Positions 6,445 to 13,078 of a stretch of 13,082 nucleotides of DNA are shown here, piece after piece. Origin of the DNA: an uncultured Erysipelotrichaceae bacterium. Its GTDB lineage: Bacteria > Bacillota_I > Bacilli_A > RF39 > UBA660. The position numbers were made by a program, and so were the translations under genes. The stretch's first letter is position 1; the number at the start of each line of letters is the position of its first letter. The stretch lies in contig CACXEZ010000123.1 in assembly GCA_902766815.1 (NCBI GenBank), positions 1 to 13,082 on the forward strand, written 5' to 3'. The notes beneath the pieces were generated by a model. It saw only the letters and a list, made by a program, of their open reading frames with translations. It was not told the DNA's origin and ran no database searches.

Positions 6445-6699
6445 ATGTTTTCTTTGGAAGATGCTGTATATGCTGCTAATAAATTAGAAATAGAGTTTGA
6501 TAAGTTTAGTATTAAAGACTTGCTTACGGGTATGAATATTGAGTTAGAACATGGTACTCGTAATCCACTTACTAATGTTACTAATGATGATTTAATTATG
6601 ACAACTAAGATTGCTCTTGCCCATCTGTTAGAGTTTCCTAATTATTATAATGAAGAATATGGGCTACCTGCTTGGGAAAAAATGCTAGAGAAAAGATAA
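6445..6699 (+). CDS. Small DUF5661-like protein
   Basis: This is an 84-residue soluble protein of unknown function. A GTG at 6436 would add three residues, but GGTGAT at 6435-6440 is placed as a weak ribosome binding site for the ATG at 6445. From memory it resembles the DUF5661 family: an early S-L-E-D-A helix, a G-M-N-I-E-L-E-H-G-T segment, T-N-V-T-N-D-D, then K-I-A-L-A-H-L-L-E-F-P-N-Y-Y. There are no cysteines, membrane segments or recognised catalytic motifs. It is the only plus-strand gene between minus-strand operons. It ends 12 nt before the convergent lipid-kinase gene with no clear terminator between. The family match is by eye; the role is unknown. Confidence 0.75.
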   Translation: MFSLEDAVYAANKLEIEFDKFSIKDLLTGMNIELEHGTRNPLTNVTNDDLIMTTKIALAHLLEFPNYYNEEYGLPAWEKMLEKR

Positions 6700-6711
6700 A
6701 AAAATGAATCC

Positions 6712-7635
6712 TTATTTGTTATTAAATAATTTGGATACATTTTTAGTTGGTATTAATATTTTTACATGATTCTCAGTTACAATTTTATAACGATTAGACA
6801 GAGACTTTTTTAATTCTTCTCCATCAACACACCAACCTTTATAATCTGAATTATTAATTTTTATTTTGATATTATTTGTTTTGTAGAAGTAGATACCTGG
6901 AACTTTACTTGGATCATATAGGGTTAGAAAGTAAAGACTTCTTAGGATATCTTTTTTCTTTTTAATGGTGCAAAAGACTATTTCAAATTTGTCATCATCT
7001 AGTTTTACATCTTTATAGACATTTCTCATCCCTGCTATATGATTAGCATTAGAGATTAGGATAAAAGAAAATAGTCCACGATATTTTTCTCCATCTATTT
7101 CATAACTTACATCATATAGTCTTGTTTTGTGAAAGAATGCGACTACTGCTTCTTTAATATAGGCTAGATGTCCAATTTTCTTTTTTAATTCTCTAGGGGT
7201 ATCATATGAAATATTCATATATTTGCCAAATCCAGCAACATAGATAAATGGATGATTATTGATTAGTCCAATATCAAAATCTTTTACTACTCCGTTAAGG
7301 GACATTTTTACGTTTTCAATAACATCTTTTGTGTATCCTAACATGGCTCCAATATCGTTTGTAGTGCCTACTGGAATATGAGTTAATAATAATTTTTGTT
7401 TCCTTTTAAAGTTACCTGTCATTACTTCATTAAAAGTTCCATCTCCTCCAAAGGACATTACTAAGTCTACATTGGGTAAGTGAGATACCAGTTCCGTTGC
7501 GTGTCCTTTATATTCTGTTGCATATATAATGGCGTTATAGCCTTTTTGGTTTAATATTGTTTCTATTTCTTGTAAATATTTTTTTACTTCTTTATGTCCT
7601 GAATTGGGATTATAGATGATTACACATTCTTTCAT
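6712..7635 (-). CDS. Diacylglycerol-kinase-family lipid kinase (DagK/YegS type)
   Basis: This 307-residue protein is a lipid kinase of the DAGK catalytic-domain family, which phosphorylates diacylglycerol or a related lipid with ATP at the membrane face. It has Y-N-P-N-S-G near the N-terminus (8-13), the nucleotide motif G-G-D-G-T (63-67), and P-V-G-T-T-N-D (88-94). The second domain has the conserved D-G-E near the C-terminal end. The frame is open from an ATG at 7647, but that ATG overlaps the GGAGGTG site (7645-7639) that serves the ATG at 7635, and the predicted promoter would leave almost no leader for the longer form. In Gram-positive bacteria such enzymes recycle diacylglycerol from lipoteichoic acid synthesis; whether that applies here is unknown. 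It is probably monocistronic. Confidence 0.88.
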   Translation of the reverse strand: MKECVIIYNPNSGHKEVKKYLQEIETILNQKGYNAIIYATEYKGHATELVSHLPNVDLVMSFGGDGTFNEVMTGNFKRKQKLLLTHIPVGTTNDIGAMLGYTKDVIENVKMSLNGVVKDFDIGLINNHPFIYVAGFGKYMNISYDTPRELKKKIGHLAYIKEAVVAFFHKTRLYDVSYEIDGEKYRGLFSFILISNANHIAGMRNVYKDVKLDDDKFEIVFCTIKKKKDILRSLYFLTLYDPSKVPGIYFYKTNNIKIKINNSDYKGWCVDGEELKKSLSNRYKIVTENHVKILIPTKNVSKLFNNK

Positions 7636-7658
7636 AAGCACCTCCATTTTCAGTTATT

Positions 7659-7686
7659 ATTTTAGCATATTATTGTGTAAAAACAA
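7659..7686 (-). promoter_or_regulatory. Likely promoter of the lipid-kinase gene
   Basis: On the minus strand TTGTTT (7686-7681), a 16-nt spacer and TAAAAT (7664-7659) with an upstream TG (extended -10) are visible. The start site near 7652 would leave a leader of about 17 nt before the ATG at 7635. Confidence 0.5.
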
Positions 7687-7709
7687 GCAGGATATAGAAA
7701 AATGTCTAT

Positions 7710-7737
7710 AAAAAGAGAGTATATATTTTATACTCTC
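7710..7737 (-). terminator. Terminator of the rpsF-ssb-rpsR operon
   Basis: The perfect 9-bp arms GAGAGTATA and TATACTCTC (7715-7723, 7729-7737) with a 5-nt loop are followed on the minus strand by five U. It begins one base after the rpsR stop codon. Confidence 0.92.
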
Positions 7738-7738
7738 A

Positions 7739-7954
7739 CTATTTACAAAATGGAACAAAGCCCATAAATCTTGCTAATTTTACTTGTTTTGCTACTTCTC
7801 TTTGGTGACGCGCACATGTACCAGTAAATCTTCTTGGTAAGATTTTTCCACTGTCACCGATATATTTACTGATGATATTTACATCTTTATAATCGACAGT
7901 TTTTCCAGCACACATATGACATATTTTTTTTCTCTTCTTACGAAATTCTGCCAT
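7739..7954 (-). CDS. rpsR: 30S ribosomal protein S18
   Basis: This small-subunit protein binds next to S6 on 16S rRNA. At 71 residues it has typical S18 length and the signature segment L-P-R-R-F-T-G (39-45) followed by C-A-R-H-Q-R. Cys12 and Cys15 (C-H-M-C) with Cys47 and His50 suggest the zinc-binding C+ form of S18. It is the last gene of rpsF-ssb-rpsR, 17 nt after ssb, with an AAGGAGGAAT ribosome binding site, and is followed at once by a strong terminator. The S6:S18 complex may repress this operon through the leader at 8798-8848. Confidence 0.97.
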   Translation of the reverse strand: MAEFRKKRKKICHMCAGKTVDYKDVNIISKYIGDSGKILPRRFTGTCARHQREVAKQVKLARFMGFVPFCK

Positions 7955-7971
7955 CGTTTATTCCTCCTTCA

Positions 7972-8490
7972 TTAGAAAGGTAAGTCATTATCACTGATTT
8001 CTACTTGTTCTCCGAATGATGCAAATGGATCTTTTTCATCTTCTACATTCATAGTAGGAGCTTGATTTCCACTTGCTGATTCATTTGAGTTGCTATCAGC
8101 AAAATCATATGGAGTTCTTTCTTGTGGTGGTTCTGGCATTGAATCAAAACCATTACTGTTAGAAGTAGCGTTTCTTGATTCTAAGAATTGAACGTTACTT
8201 GCAATTACTTCAGTGACATAAACTTTTCTTCCTTCATTATTATCATAATTTCTTGTTTGTATTCTACCTTCTACAGCAATTAATCTTCCCTTAGTCATGT
8301 ATTTCCCAACGTTTTCACCTGTTTTATCCCATGCTACAACATTGATAAAGTCTGCTTCTCTTTGACCTGAAGTTTGATTTGTAAATGGTCTATCAATTGC
8401 TACGGTAAATTGACATACAGCCCTGTTAGAGCTTGTGTATCTTAATTCTGGATCTCTCGTTAATCTTCCGATTAATATCGCTTTATTCAT
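7972..8490 (-). CDS. ssb: Single-stranded DNA-binding protein
   Basis: SSB coats single-stranded DNA during replication, repair and recombination and recruits partners through its tail. This 172-residue protein starts with the typical M-N-K-A-I-L-I-G-R-L-T-R-D-P and has an OB-fold core to about residue 106. A Ser/Asn/Glu-rich linker follows, then the conserved acidic tip D-N-D-L-P-F. The tail and length match the main chromosomal SSB. It lies between rpsF (10-nt gap) and rpsR, the usual arrangement, with an AGGAGAG ribosome binding site. Confidence 0.97.
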   Translation of the reverse strand: MNKAILIGRLTRDPELRYTSSNRAVCQFTVAIDRPFTNQTSGQREADFINVVAWDKTGENVGKYMTKGRLIAVEGRIQTRNYDNNEGRKVYVTEVIASNVQFLESRNATSNSNGFDSMPEPPQERTPYDFADSNSNESASGNQAPTMNVEDEKDPFASFGEQVEISDNDLPF

Positions 8491-8500
8491 ACTAACTCTC

Positions 8501-8791
8501 CTAATCTTCCATCTTTAATACTAAATGTCTAATTACATTTTCGTTGATTCTTGCTACACGGTCAAATTCCTTTGTAGCATCGGCATTAGATGTTTCAATG
8601 TTGTATAAATAGTAATATCCAGATTTGAATTTCTTAATTTCATAAGCAAATTCCATTTGACCTAGTTCTTTTGTTAGAGTAATGGTTGATTTGTTGCTAG
8701 TTAAGATTTTTTCTAAAGTTGCTACAGTATTTTTTCTTGTTTCTTCATCAATGTCTGGTCTTACAATAAACATGATTTCGTACTTATTCAT
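8501..8791 (-). CDS. rpsF: 30S ribosomal protein S6
   Basis: S6 binds the platform of the small ribosomal subunit as a pair with S18. At 96 residues it has typical length. It starts M-N-K-Y-E-I-M-F-I-V-R-P and ends with the strand I-R-H-L-V-L-K, both typical of S6; the acidic C-terminal extension of some enterobacteria is absent. It is first in the rpsF-ssb-rpsR operon. The ribosome binding site AAGGAGGTG lies 7 nt before the ATG and can be paired by the leader, which fits feedback control by S6:S18. Confidence 0.97.
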   Translation of the reverse strand: MNKYEIMFIVRPDIDEETRKNTVATLEKILTSNKSTITLTKELGQMEFAYEIKKFKSGYYYLYNIETSNADATKEFDRVARINENVIRHLVLKMED

Positions 8792-8797
8792 TTGTTA

Positions 8798-8848
8798 CAC
8801 CTCCTTATGGTCTATTCGGCCTACTATTAGGCAAGGAGCTTTCGCTCG
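8798..8848 (-). promoter_or_regulatory. Structured rpsF leader resembling the S6:S18 autoregulatory RNA
   Basis: On the transcript, CUCCUU (8838-8833) pairs with AAGGAG (8806-8801), the heart of the rpsF Shine-Dalgarno site. Inside this stem lies GCCTA-loop-TAGGC (8832-8819) followed by an unpaired CCG (8819-8817). A conserved CCG in a bulge or loop is the known feature of S6:S18-binding leaders. A short GAGC-GAAA-GCUC hairpin (8847-8836) at the RNA 5' end uses part of the same anti-Shine-Dalgarno strand, so two folds can compete. The family match is by pattern only. Confidence 0.65.
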
Positions 8849-8854
8849 ATTGAT

Positions 8855-8884
8855 ATTATAACATAATCATAATTCAAATGTAAA
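8855..8884 (-). promoter_or_regulatory. Promoter of rpsF-ssb-rpsR
   Basis: On the minus strand TTTACA (8884-8879), an 18-nt spacer and TATAAT (8860-8855), preceded by TG (extended -10). The transcript would start near 8848, at the first leader hairpin. Confidence 0.85.
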
Positions 8885-8922
8885 TAATTATTTTTAACTT
8901 TTTGTTCCTTATTGGTTACCCA

Positions 8923-8951
8923 TTGATTTTTTTAGGGTTTTCATTTATAAT
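8923..8951 (+). promoter_or_regulatory. Promoter of the Asn-rich membrane protein gene
   Basis: TTGATT (8923-8928), a 17-nt spacer and TATAAT (8946-8951) give a strong promoter facing away from rpsF. The leader is about 23 nt and includes GAGGT at 8968-8972. Confidence 0.8.
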
Positions 8952-8980
8952 ATTTTTAGAATAGAAAGAGGTAGATAAGT

Positions 8981-10018
8981 ATGAATAATGAAAGTAATGG
9001 TGGAATTATATTTGGTGGACAGCCTTTAGATAATTTTGGTTCTTCTCCTAATCAGCCAATGAATACTAATAATAATGTGACTATCGGTCCAAATACACTT
9101 AATAATACTCCTAATAATACAACTAATATTATTAATAATCAGGTTGCTCCTGTTTTAGAATCAAATATTTCAGGTAATGTTAATAGTAATCCTACTATTG
9201 TCTCGGGACAAGCACCTACTCCTGTTGATGGCGCTAGTGCTAATACAGGTATTGTTATGATACAAAATGATGGTGTTATTCCAACTTCTCCTAATCTTGT
9301 AGTTCCTGATGTTAATGCTACTGTCAATCATAATGTAGGGGGAAATACTGATGCTATTTTAAATTTTGAACTTCCTGGTTCTGGGGTCGGTTCTATGGTT
9401 CAAGATGTTTCTTCTAATTTCAATATACAGTCTGATCAAACTAATCCAATTGATGGTAATAATATTAACCCCCTTCCTAATCCTATTAATAATGATGTGA
9501 ATCAAAATAATTTGGCTGTGAACGGTACTATAGATAATTCTATTAATCAGGGGGGTATTATTTCAGTAGCATCTAATTCTGTTGTACCACAATCTAGTCA
9601 AGTTGTTGATAATAATGTTAATCAAGTCAATTCTCCTGTACTAGGATTTGATTTACCTAATAATACTATTCAGACAATTCCTACAGTAGAACAAAATACT
9701 ATTACTGTTGAAGAACATAGTACTGGTAGTAATACTTTGATTAGTAATGAAGTTGCACAAGATAATATAAGTCATAGTGATGAGCATGTTGTTTCTTGTG
9801 TAAAATATTTAGGTTATTTATTCTTATTTATTATTCCTGTGGTTGGTTTTATTATGATGATTGTAAAGTCTTTAGATAAGAAAGATAAAAATATTAGTAA
9901 TTTTGCTAAAGCAATGTTAATATTTTCTATTTTAATTGCTGTTCTTATTGTGATTTTAACATTTGTATTTAGTTTTATGACTGGAGTTACCGTTACGAAT
10001 TTATTTAATAGTTATTAA
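8981..10018 (+). CDS. Asn-rich low-complexity protein with two C-terminal membrane segments
   Basis: I do not recognise this 345-residue protein. Residues 1-272 are low complexity, rich in Asn, Pro, Gln, Ser, Thr and Val, and almost certainly disordered. They contain no Lys or Arg at all; the first is Lys275. There is no signal peptide. Two hydrophobic segments follow (about 275-295 and 311-333), joined by a positive loop (K-S-L-D-K-K-D-K). By the positive-inside rule that loop should be cytoplasmic, which puts the long tail outside. A weak internal repeat is visible: I-L-N-F-E-L-P-G (126-133) and V-L-G-F-D-L-P-N (220-227). GAGGT lies 8 nt before the ATG, and a promoter and terminator frame the gene. 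Codon use is AT-rich like its neighbours. It sits as an insert between rpsF and pepF-ychF. Function unknown. Confidence 0.85.
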   Translation: MNNESNGGIIFGGQPLDNFGSSPNQPMNTNNNVTIGPNTLNNTPNNTTNIINNQVAPVLESNISGNVNSNPTIVSGQAPTPVDGASANTGIVMIQNDGVIPTSPNLVVPDVNATVNHNVGGNTDAILNFELPGSGVGSMVQDVSSNFNIQSDQTNPIDGNNINPLPNPINNDVNQNNLAVNGTIDNSINQGGIISVASNSVVPQSSQVVDNNVNQVNSPVLGFDLPNNTIQTIPTVEQNTITVEEHSTGSNTLISNEVAQDNISHSDEHVVSCVKYLGYLFLFIIPVVGFIMMIVKSLDKKDKNISNFAKAMLIFSILIAVLIVILTFVFSFMTGVTVTNLFNSY

Positions 10019-10030
10019 TGATAATATGAA

Positions 10031-10070
10031 ATGAGGAAAGTTGTTATTTGCTTTCCTCATATATTTTTTT
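10031..10070 (+). terminator. Terminator of the Asn-rich gene, overlapping the pepF 3' end
   Basis: The perfect 10-bp arms ATGAGGAAAG and CTTTCCTCAT (10031-10040, 10051-10060) with a 10-nt loop are followed on the plus strand by ATATTTTTTT. The right arm and T-tract lie inside the last codons of convergent pepF, whose stop is at 10046-10044 in the loop. On the minus strand the T-tract is poor, so it serves mainly the plus-strand gene. Confidence 0.82.
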
Positions 10071-11837
10071 GAATTCCTCAATTGTATCATCAAATATTTT
10101 TAGGGCTGACTCTACTACTTCTTTTTTATTTAGATCTACTCCTGCTAATTTAAGAGAGTCTATAGGATTTCTTGTTGAACCAGAGCTTAAAAACTTTTTA
10201 TAATTTTCAACAGCATTTTCTTTTCCTTCTAAGATATCACTTGCTATTCTACTCGCAGCTGATAATCCAGTTGCATATTTGTAGACATAAAAATTATAAT
10301 AGAAATGTGGTATTCTTGCCCATTCATAACTAATTTCTTCATCGACTACAACGTTTTCTCCAAAATATTTTTTGTTTAATTCATAATATTTTTTGCATAG
10401 ATAATCGGCAGTTAGTGGAATATCACGTTCTGCATCTTTATAGATATCTTGTTCAAATTCAGCAAACATTGTTTGCCTATAGATGGTTGCTTTATATAAA
10501 TTCATTAAATTATCTAAGATAAATAGTTTTTCTTTAGGGTCTTTGCTTGTTTTTAGTAAGTATTTTGCGAGCAAAATTTCGTTTACTGTACTGGCTACTT
10601 CAGCTACGAAGATAGCATAATCCCCATATTGATATGGATTGTTATGTCTAGCGTAATAGCTATGCATTGAATGTCCTGATTCGTGAGCAAGGGTTGACAT
10701 ATCATCATATTTTTCTTGATAATTTAATAATATATATGGATTAGTATCATAGCTTCCTCCAGAGTATCCTCCTGTTCTTTTGGCTCTTGTTGGATACACA
10801 TCTATCCAACGATCTAGATATCCTTGTTTTAAGGTATCTGTATAATCTTTTCCTAGTACGGATAAGGCATTTAATACAATTGATGTAGCTTCTTCAAATG
10901 GATATTTCTTTTCAAAATTTTCCACAATAGGTGTGTAAATGTCATATAAGTGAAGCTCTTCTACTCCTAGAACTTCTTTTTTTAGGTCATAATACTTGAA
11001 TAATGTGTTTAAGTTGCCTGATACAGTATTTATTAGATTATTGTAGATAGATTCTTCTAATTCATCGGCGTATAAACACCATTCTATGGTAGAATTAAAT
11101 TTTCTTATCCTTGCGATTGTTGTATTTTCATTTATGGTACCGTTTAGGGTTGATGCAAAGGTATTGATGAATTGTTTATATGTCTTATATAAAGTAGTAA
11201 AGGCATCTTTTCTAACACGACGATTTTTAGATTCTATGTAAAGAGAATAATTGTTACAGGTTAGTTCTATTTCATTATTCTCTTCATCTTTAATTGTTCC
11301 AAAACTTATGTCTGAGTCCTTTAATAGTTCATAAGTTCCAAAACTGGTATTAAAGATTTTTGTCATATTTGATAATAATTTTTCTTCAGCATCAGTTAGG
11401 GTATGTTCTTTGTAACGAAATTCTCTTTTTAGAATAATTTCGTAGTCTTTTAATTTAGGTTCTTCTTTATAGTATTCTTCTATATCTTGGTAATCTTTTT
11501 TTAATATTGTTGGGGTTACAAAGAAACATACCTTACTCCATTCATCATATAGATTGCTTACTTTTATTTTTAAAGATTGATTTTCATTATTAGATGTATC
11601 TTCATCAAATTGTAAACTAGTGAAAACGGTTAATTTATCTAGTTTTCTTGATATATTATAGTATGAGTCAATTGTATTGTAAAAATTACTAGCATTTTTA
11701 TCCATTATATTTTCATACTTAGAAAATTCTTGAATGGATTGTTTGGCTTCTTCATATGCATCCTTAAATTCTTCGATGTTCGTAAAAATCTTAGTTAAAT
11801 CCCATTTATATTGTTCTTCTATTTTGTTTCTGTCCAT
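10044..11837 (-). CDS. pepF: Oligoendopeptidase F (M3B zinc metallopeptidase)
   Basis: This cytoplasmic zinc peptidase degrades short peptides (roughly 7-17 residues for family members). At 597 residues it matches PepF. The zinc site H-E-S-G-H is at 385-389, with the third ligand Glu413 in V-A-E-V-A-S-T. G-G-Y-S-G-G-S-Y (356-363) and the C-terminal G-S-T-R-N-P segment are typical. There is no signal peptide. AAGGAGATATTT precedes the ATG. It lies 58 nt downstream of ychF on the same strand with no clear terminator between, so it is probably co-transcribed. Peptide recycling or signal-peptide turnover are the usual roles. Confidence 0.95.
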   Translation of the reverse strand: MDRNKIEEQYKWDLTKIFTNIEEFKDAYEEAKQSIQEFSKYENIMDKNASNFYNTIDSYYNISRKLDKLTVFTSLQFDEDTSNNENQSLKIKVSNLYDEWSKVCFFVTPTILKKDYQDIEEYYKEEPKLKDYEIILKREFRYKEHTLTDAEEKLLSNMTKIFNTSFGTYELLKDSDISFGTIKDEENNEIELTCNNYSLYIESKNRRVRKDAFTTLYKTYKQFINTFASTLNGTINENTTIARIRKFNSTIEWCLYADELEESIYNNLINTVSGNLNTLFKYYDLKKEVLGVEELHLYDIYTPIVENFEKKYPFEEATSIVLNALSVLGKDYTDTLKQGYLDRWIDVYPTRAKRTGGYSGGSYDTNPYILLNYQEKYDDMSTLAHESGHSMHSYYARHNNPYQYGDYAIFVAEVASTVNEILLAKYLLKTSKDPKEKLFILDNLMNLYKATIYRQTMFAEFEQDIYKDAERDIPLTADYLCKKYYELNKKYFGENVVVDEEISYEWARIPHFYYNFYVYKYATGLSAASRIASDILEGKENAVENYKKFLSSGSTRNPIDSLKLAGVDLNKKEVVESALKIFDDTIEEFKKIYEESK

Positions 11838-11895
11838 AAATATCTCCTTTTCTTTTCATAGTATTTATTATTTTTTTATTTTTATTCTTCGCTGT

Positions 11896-12996
11896 CTAGA
11901 CATTAAATCTAAAATGACAAATATCTCCATCTTTCATAAGATATTCTTTACCTTCTAGACGCATTTTCCCGTTTTCTTTTACTTTAATCTCACTGCCACA
12001 CTCTATTAAATTGTCATAACTCATTACTTCTGCTCTAATAAATCCTTTTTCAAAGTCAGTATGAATTAAACCTGCACAAGCGGGGGCTTTCATACCTTTT
12101 TGGAAAGTCCATGCTTTTACTTCATCACTTCCTACTGTGAAATAGGTTGCTAGTCCTAATAGAGAGTATGTACTTTTAATTAGACTAGATAATCCACTTT
12201 CTTTAATACCTAATTCATGTAGAAATTCTTCTTTTTCTTCTAATTCTAACTCTGCTAGTTCACTTTCTATTTTGGCACATATCATTACTACTTCTGAATC
12301 TTCTTGGCTAGCGTAATCTCTTACTTTCTTAACGTTTTCATTTTCACCACTAATTAAATCTGTTTCTGATACATTTGCTACATAAATCATTGGCTTTGCA
12401 GTAATTAAATTAAAACTAGATAGTATTTTTCTTTCATCATCCGTTAATTCTAATTTTCTAACTGGAATATTTTTTTCTAGGTTTTCTTTTATTTTTAATA
12501 GTAATTGATATTCTGCTAAGTCATCTTTATTTTTAGATGTTTGAGCTTTTTTAGCTATTTTGTTAATCCTGTTATCAATAATTTCTAAATCAGAAAATAT
12601 TAATTCTAAATTGATGATTTCTATATCACGAATTGGATCTACATTTCCATCTACATGAATGATATTTTTATCATCAAAACATCGTACTACTTCTACAATG
12701 GCATCTACTTCTCTGATATGTGATAAGAATTTATTACCTAATCCTTCTCCGTTAGAGGCTCCTTTTACCAATCCTGCTATATCAGTGAATTCAAATGTGG
12801 TGGGGATAGTCCTTTCTGGTTCATACATATTCTCTAGAACTTCCATTCTTTTATCTGGAACAATTACTGTTCCAACATTTGGGTCAATGGTTGCAAAGGG
12901 ATAGTTTGCAGTTAATATTTCTTGCTTTGTTATGGCATTAAATAATGTGGATTTGCCTACGTTTGGTAATCCTACAATTCCAGCTGTTAAACTCAT
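11896..12996 (-). CDS. ychF: Obg-family ATPase YchF (OLA1 type)
   Basis: YchF is a ribosome-associated P-loop NTPase that prefers ATP, implicated in translation and stress responses. At 366 residues it has full family length. The P-loop G-L-P-N-V-G-K-S is at 9-16, switch II D-I-A-G at 72-75, and N-V-S-E (208-211) stands where GTPases have N-K-x-D, the change associated with ATP use in this family. A helical insert (about 130-190) and a C-terminal TGS domain (about 280-366, ending in D-I-C-H-F-R-F-N-V) complete it. The ribosome binding site is AAGGAAA. In Bacillus subtilis ychF lies directly before rpsF-ssb-rpsR; here pepF and the divergent Asn-rich gene stand between. Confidence 0.97.
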   Translation of the reverse strand: MSLTAGIVGLPNVGKSTLFNAITKQEILTANYPFATIDPNVGTVIVPDKRMEVLENMYEPERTIPTTFEFTDIAGLVKGASNGEGLGNKFLSHIREVDAIVEVVRCFDDKNIIHVDGNVDPIRDIEIINLELIFSDLEIIDNRINKIAKKAQTSKNKDDLAEYQLLLKIKENLEKNIPVRKLELTDDERKILSSFNLITAKPMIYVANVSETDLISGENENVKKVRDYASQEDSEVVMICAKIESELAELELEEKEEFLHELGIKESGLSSLIKSTYSLLGLATYFTVGSDEVKAWTFQKGMKAPACAGLIHTDFEKGFIRAEVMSYDNLIECGSEIKVKENGKMRLEGKEYLMKDGDICHFRFNV

Positions 12997-13024
12997 GTTA
13001 TTTCCTTCTTTCTAATACGTGTTT

Positions 13025-13053
13025 ATTATAACAAAAAAGGAACTAAATAGCAA
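13025..13053 (-). promoter_or_regulatory. Promoter of ychF
   Basis: On the minus strand TTGCTA (13053-13048), a 17-nt spacer and TATAAT (13030-13025), preceded by TG (extended -10). It overlaps the terminator of the gene upstream. Confidence 0.65.
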
Positions 13054-13078
13054 TTATATTCCTTACTATAGTTCCTTT
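13033..13078 (-). terminator. Terminator of a minus-strand gene beyond the right edge
   Basis: The perfect 10-bp arms AAAGGAACTA (13036-13045) and TAGTTCCTTT (13069-13078) enclose a 23-nt loop. On the minus strand they are followed by six U (13038-13033). The gene it serves lies outside the window, ending to the right of 13082. Confidence 0.75.

Noticed and set aside
7636..7647. Upstream ATG of the lipid kinase
   Set aside because: It overlaps the GGAGGTG ribosome binding site of the ATG at 7635 and would have almost no leader.
9139..9327. Open frame on the minus strand within the Asn-rich gene
   Set aside because: Shadow frame of low-complexity sequence without a start signal.
11734..11958. 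Open frame on the plus strand across the pepF/ychF junction
   Set aside because: Antisense to two certain genes, no ribosome binding site, composition is not protein-like.
12659..12904. Open frame on the plus strand within ychF
   Set aside because: Antisense shadow of ychF.
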